This document shows positions 59,230 to 64,000 of a stretch of DNA of 64,000 nucleotides, in pieces. Made by a program: the position numbers and the translations under genes. Position 1 is the first letter of the stretch; every line of letters begins with the position of its first letter. The notes beneath the pieces were generated by a model. That model was not told where the DNA came from and searched no databases. It saw only the letters and a list, made by a program, of their open reading frames with translations. The DNA is from Lineus longissimus (Eukaryota; Nemertea; Pilidiophora; Heteronemertea; Lineidae). The stretch spans positions 3,600,501 through 3,664,500 of the forward strand of contig NC_088313.1 in assembly GCF_910592395.1 (NCBI RefSeq), read 5' to 3'.

Positions 59230-59545
59230 AAACGTAAATGGCGAGATTTGTTGACCGTCCCAAAATGGCCGACGGCGAATTCTCCGGTCGCTAGCGCAGT
59301 CCATAAACAAGCATCAATTTTACCAACTTTGGGTGCAAGCTTGGTCAAAAAAGTTACAGAACTGTTAGAAATACATCTAAACAACATATATATACAGGTA
59401 AAAGTGCATAAAAATCCCGTTTCAACCTCCGGGCGCTACCTTTTTTTTCTCCGCCACACGCCGGGCCCTACCGGTCGTTATTTAGTGCGACCGCCACCAG
59501 AGTGTTTATCACGATCTTTCGCCGTTTTAATTGCGCGTTTTAGGT
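59230..59545 (+). promoter_or_regulatory. CpG-rich, promoter-like pocket inside element 3
   Basis: CpG dinucleotides occur roughly once per 15 bases here, far above the rest of the window. The core AAAATGGCCGACGGCG then AATTCTCCGGTCGC resembles the ATGGCGGC/AAATGGCC words common near animal transcription starts (YY1-type). A GTAAAA following TATACAG at about 59398 could be a splice donor. No long reading frame begins here: the ATG in AAAATGGCCGAC runs only nine codons to TAG. It may be captured host promoter DNA or the element's own promoter. Confidence 0.35.
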
Positions 59546-60019
59546 AGATTAATCAATTGAATTTAGGCGAGTGATTTTTGACACCCGGTCGACATATCAG
59601 GACTTGCAAAATTCACGCGAGATCGCTTGCATCATCGGCACGTTTGAAAACCGAATTTCACAAATTCCACAAATATTTATCACATACCATATGTATCACC
59701 ACAAAGGTAACTCTCTAGACTATTTGAAACCAAGTTCAGATACTTATTTTCACAAAAATTCGAAGCTATGCAAGCGATTTTTCAGTGGTAGAGATCGACG
59801 GAAACAAATTTCTCGCTCCAAAATGACATGAGACGAGCACCAACTTCCGCTGATTTGTGCACAAAATTTCCGGAATATTATAAAAAACTATTGATAAATC
59901 TGAATTATATAGACTCTTTTCAGTACCTAAACAAATTTCAGGTACATGGTCATGTTGATTAAAAGAGTATCAACCGATTGAACATGAGAAAGTTCACTCA
60001 CCTTCATTGAAGCAGCGAC

Positions 60020-60155
60020 TACCGCCATTTTTAAATGGTGGCATCTCTTCTATCGATCGGCCAATCAGCGGCACTGCTTGCAAAAAAGTTAAGCCACCGC
60101 CAAATTTGAAATCGCCAAAATTCAGGCAATGTGCCTGCAGCGCCAACTGGCGGTG
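60020..60155. other. second GC-rich pocket inside element 3
   Basis: ACCGCCATTTTTAAATGGTG contains a near-perfect inverted repeat (CCGCCATTT/AAATGGTGG). It is followed by CGATCGGCCAATCAGCGGC, which includes a CCAAT box word, and GCGCCAACTGGCGGTG. Such words are usual in promoters. No transcript evidence is available. Confidence 0.3.
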
Positions 60156-60509
60156 AAAACTATATTAATTCCATTAAAAGTAAAAAATGAAAAAATATTT
60201 AAAAATATTCAGCCACATTTGAAAACAATATTTGCTCTGTGGACCGAGGTAAAAAGGGAACGAAATCTAAACGCGAAATGACCTCATTCTCTTAATACAG
60301 GTCGGATCGCGCCGATTTTTCGTTTTTTGAGTTCACCTTGGGCAACTCCTAATTTAGCACCGTCAACGAAGTGGCTAGGTCTTCCCGGTCAGAAATGTCC
60401 AATTTTGTCCACAGATGGGTCCCTAGATGGATGGATTGCAGGACGGACACCATTTGAACAGCTATACTACTAGCTCCGCTGACTTTGTCAGCTGAGCTAA
60501 AAAAAGATT

Positions 60510-60625
60510 AGGTAGACTCTCTCGATGAAACTCTTCAAATATTTGCTAGTGGCTTTCTGTGTTGACATCAGATTTTCTCCACTGAATTTGGCATTTGTGC
60601 ATCTGTGTTGTCAAATAGGTAAGTT
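60510..60625 (+). repeat. third unit of the ~120 bp array, right of the insertion
   Basis: GACTCTCTCGATGAAACTCT, TCAAATATTTGCTAGTGGCT, TTCTGTGTTGACATCAGATT and GAATTTGGCATTTGTG match units at 57980 and 58090. This marks the right-hand side of the insertion site. Confidence 0.7.
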
Positions 60626-63600
60626 ACAAGAATGTCCTAGAGCGGTAGATCAGTGCATGGGTGACACTTGAAATAGAACAGCCTGCAAGCCCTAGCAGGA
60701 GGAAACCAAAGGGAAACCCAGCACTTTTGGCGAAATCTTTGCCAATGCTTATAGGAATCCTCAGGAAAGTTGACCCTAAAATTGTAAAACCATTGCCCTA
60801 ACCGTTGACAAACAACACTTAAATGTGACCATGAAACAGGCTGCATCAAAGCAACACGAGATTGCATGTTAATGCAACATTTGCAACACATGAAAAACAC
60901 GTTGACAAATCAATTCACAGCTTATTCGATTCTTAACTGATCCGGGACATCGCATCTATTGAATCTTTGGCATGTCTGCATACCATAAGGCGATCGGTTG
61001 AAGAAATTCTAATCAGCCTACTATAAATTTCACTGATTAGAAATGCGCAACATTACCATACTATAAGAAGTCGATAGCGCTTGTGATAGTTGTCACATAA
61101 AGCATTGATGCTATCATTTAACCAAAGCATGTGATAATGCAATGATCAAGAATGAAACGTCATTAGAAACTGACACGAAATTCCATCTTGGTGATATATA
61201 TGCGTTTTTTATGTCGGAGTGATCAATGCAGCCTCATCATGGAGATGAGGAACACTACTAATGACGTGCCCAGTGAAAAATGTCCAAGAGACAACTGCTA
61301 ATCATTAATTTCTTTAACCCCCTACAGGCTGATGTCAAAATTCTAAACTATCAAATGTGAAAACGATTTCAGTGATCGCTTGTAATATGCTTCATTGTAA
61401 CTGATAACCAAAAAGGCTGCCATACCTTCACAGATTTTGAATTTATTTCAATTTTCTGACAGTTCACAGTAAAATATATTAAGAAAGGAGTTTGAAATTT
61501 GCCAACAATCAAAACAATTCCTCAGATTATGTCAGGACTATGATCCAAAGTGACGCACTCGGTCCTGACACTCAACCTCTAAACCGAAACCTTATTCTGC
61601 CAATATTAAACAAATACTACCAATACGACTGGGGAAGTAACTGACACTCCCAATCACCTGGTTAGTCAGAGAACTGCAATAAGATGATCACACTCCCACA
61701 GACCACCGATACCAGCCTGGCCAATGACTCCACTGAATCCACAAAGTTCTCGAAATCGTCAACACCTTGCTATGTCCAAGAGGAAAAACCAGTGCAAGAC
61801 AACACCAATTAGCCAAAAACATAATGATCAAAGCACCCATCACCAAAGTACAACCACCTCCGTCCTAATAATGTACTTTTTAGATAACTGTCTGAAAAAT
61901 TAGGTGAATCCTGCCCATCCTAGTTTTTTAATACCAGTCAGTGATGCTTCAAACAGCACTCGTCAGATAATTAGTGCCGTGGGATATATTTTTCTCTGTT
62001 GCATCATTCCGCACAGTTGAAAGGAGGAAATCGACATGACCAAGACGGAATCAGTGTTAATTTGAGTGCTAATTATATGAAGGTGTACCCGTATATTCAT
62101 TATCTAGTTTTCAGCCTGCAGGCACCCTCATTATCTTTTGTGTACTTATAACCAGACTTGGTGTGGCTATTTTAGACTGTCGCTTCCCTGTCAACAACTT
62201 TGGGTGGTACTCTTGCATTTATGATGGCGATTATGCGCATTTGGCAAAAAACTGGTATAAGCCAGCAAGTGCAAGCGAGCAGGGTATAACCGGCAACAGC
62301 CAGTTTTTATGACCATATGAATTATGTGTCAGCGATGGCACAAAGACAATCTGGCTATTTTTGGCTATGGCTGCACTGAGATGATGATACAAAAACTCTT
62401 GCTGCGGATCACGGGTCATTTACGGCATATGGCCTAAAAATCTATCTGAGACATCACAAAAAAACATGTTTTTCGAGCTGATTTTGGCTCTTTTGTAAGG
62501 CAAAGTGGTGTTCTGCCCCCCAACCCCGGACCAGAAAGCAAAATAGGGTCCTTTATAACCCAAAAGGAAATATAATATTCCTTTTGGAAATAGTACTACT
62601 CCAATACCAAAATCACAACTGGCGACTGTAGTATATGGGATTCCCGCCCAATTGCTATGCAGCAGGTGTGTGACATACAAGTTTATTGGCGACAGCCGTT
62701 GGGATAATGGACAAAGAGGTCTCTTCCATTAGGGGACATCACAAGAGCAGACGTGAATCAGTTGTCATGATTCGTCTACGATACAGTTGGCCAAAAGCTT
62801 TCTGCATCGTTACAGATACAGACAATGAGAGCTGATGTTGGTGAGACATCATCAACCACAGCTCTTCAACACGGTGAAGGATAATCAATGGCTAAATGTT
62901 AGCAAATGATTTGTTGGTGCAATCTTAATACCATGGTGATAATTAGTAAGTTTCCGTCAATATTTGGGGCTTGCAGGTCAACCCGGGAATCATATCGAGA
63001 GACAACCAGAAAAAGTGATGGTGGTCGACTTCCAAGCTTTGTTTGTTAGGACTGAGCCACCTTGTTGACAGAATGGCCCCTTTCTCTAGATAGAAAGCAA
63101 GGGAGCTTATATCATTCACTTGAAGTTTGAACATTATTTATACTGAGGAATTCAGTTAATTAAAAGAGCATCAAACTCAAAAACCAACTGGTCCTTTTTA
63201 ACACAATGAACCTATTGATGGTGTAATTCTATATAATGATATTTCTTTATCTAAATATCACCATATGCTCCAAGCAATGGATGTTGCACTGAGCTAACAG
63301 TACAAAAGCATTGTGACCAATTTCAATGATTATTGTTGCAGTGTAGCCATAATGTCTAGGAATTTGCACACATAATGGGCACATGTATGGGAATAGAGTT
63401 TTCATTGTTGACAAGCCACAGTTTCAGTGTCATCCTGAACAGCTTGATCCACTGACATTTCCAAATTTAACGATAACAAAACCGCCACATGTGATCCGCT
63501 AACCGATAAAAACTTCCTAGCGATGCCGTGTTAAAATGTCAAGGAATGATGAACACAAAATCTGACATACCACGGTATTTTCCTACGAAAACTCTTTTTT

Positions 63601-63714
63601 GGCAGATTTGATGGGAAACAAACCAACCACTTTATAAACAAAGCTGACAAAACATCAAATGCATTCTCAACTGATTTCAACTTCGATATAATTATTCTCA
63701 GAATTGCTAAAAAA
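60626..63714. other. unassigned non-coding DNA
   Basis: No gene, tandem repeat or element end recognised. Open frames are under 90 codons and mutually overlapping. Confidence 0.35.
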
Positions 63715-63896
63715 TTGCCAAACTCTTTATAAACATGTTATACAATGGGTGATATGAATAAAGACGAGCGAATGCTTTTACTTCAATTTTGTACAGAAAG
63801 GCCTAGTGTAAATGTACGTGGAGTCTTAGAAAAAAGCATTTGCTCGTCTTTATTCATATCACCCATTGTATAACATGTTTATAAAGAGTTTGGCAA
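63715..63896. repeat. 182 bp near-perfect palindrome containing MITE copy 3
   Basis: The arms 63715-63780 and 63831-63896 pair over 66 bases, with a G/A mismatch at GAGC(G/A)AATG and possibly the innermost base. The outer 31 bases of each arm (TTGCCAAACTCTTTATAAAC then ATGTTATACAA) lie outside the 120 bp element and are absent from copies 1 and 2, apart from a TATA(C/T)AAT resemblance in copy 1. Confidence 0.9.
63746..63865 (+). mobile_element. 120 bp palindromic MITE, copy 3
   Basis: Third copy of the element at 4582-4701 and 16977-17096, in the orientation of copy 2, with the same TGGGTGATATGAATAAAGAC ends and AGGCCTAGTG centre. Its inverted repeats do not stop at the family boundary; see 63715-63896. 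Confidence 0.85.
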
Positions 63897-64000
63897 ACTC
63901 TAAAATTGTCCATCTCATTATAACGTTACCACCTACTTCACTTGATATCCTTCAAGGCTAAGGCCATACCTTATTGCTAATTTTGTAATTTCACTGCAAA
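63897..64000. other. unassigned window end
   Basis: No feature recognised. Confidence 0.4.

Larger units (their letters stand above)
58310..60505 (+). mobile_element. Helentron-like element 3, ~2.2 kb, inserted in a tandem array
   Basis: The 5' end is AACAAGAGGCCCAAGGGCCT then GGCGCTCAGCTGA. The 3' end is GTCAGCTGAGCTAAAAA. GCTCAGCTGA near the 5' end (58333-58342) is the exact reverse complement of TCAGCTGAGC at the 3' end. The GGCC palindrome and A-rich 3' tail match elements 1 and 2. The left flank is unit two of a ~120 bp array and the right flank is unit three, which independently brackets the insertion. The interior holds a 22 bp minisatellite and a CpG-rich pocket but no Rep/helicase frame, so it is non-autonomous. 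The longest frame inside (59158-59547, 129 codons) matches no family I know. Confidence 0.65.

Overview
The window reads as non-coding nuclear DNA from a large animal genome. It is A+T-rich, no long open reading frame carries a domain I can recognise, and nearly all structure is repeat-derived. The style of the repeats suggests a marine invertebrate (mollusc, annelid, brachiopod, amphioxus or similar). They include Helentron-like elements with internal ~300 bp monomers and a (GAC)n tract, several MITE families, tRNA-derived SINE heads and many TACATGTA palindromes. That placement is an inference from style, not a species identification. I found no protein-coding gene I would defend, no rRNA, no intact tRNA gene and no CRISPR array. 

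Layout. 1-4,580: diverged SINE and old tandem duplications. 4,582-6,052: a 120 bp palindromic MITE, then a Helentron-like element. 6,053-20,044: mostly unassigned, with MITE fragments, a second 120 bp MITE flanked by 40 bp direct repeats at 17 kb, and a Helentron-like 3' end at 14.6 kb. 20,045-21,750: a TA-flanked MITE fragment and a ~370 bp duplication split by a 335 bp MITE with TTAA target duplication. 29.0-29.2 kb: the decayed C-terminal tail of a non-LTR retrotransposon reverse transcriptase on the minus strand. 34.0-36.6 kb: an intact TA-flanked MITE and the second Helentron-like element. 37.8-49.5 kb: many local tandem duplications, including a near-perfect 124 bp doublet and a pair of 61 bp units whose hairpins appear to covary. 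50.1-51.9 kb: two adjacent MITEs and a minus-strand stretch that may be a decayed coding sequence. 53-56.9 kb: SINE head, degenerate array, MITE and a C-rich tract. 58.31-60.51 kb: a ~2.2 kb Helentron-like element inserted into a tandem array and carrying a CpG-rich, promoter-like pocket. 63.7-63.9 kb: the third 120 bp MITE inside a 182 bp near-perfect palindrome. 

Main lead. Three Helentron-like elements of different internal sequence share one plan: a 5' GGCC-palindrome followed by GCTCA, and a 3' TGAGC followed by A-rich sequence. The bases next to GCTCA differ between elements but match the rc of each element's own 3' end. Two of them carry 302-323 bp monomers with clustered nuclear-receptor half-sites, and the third carries a CpG-rich island.
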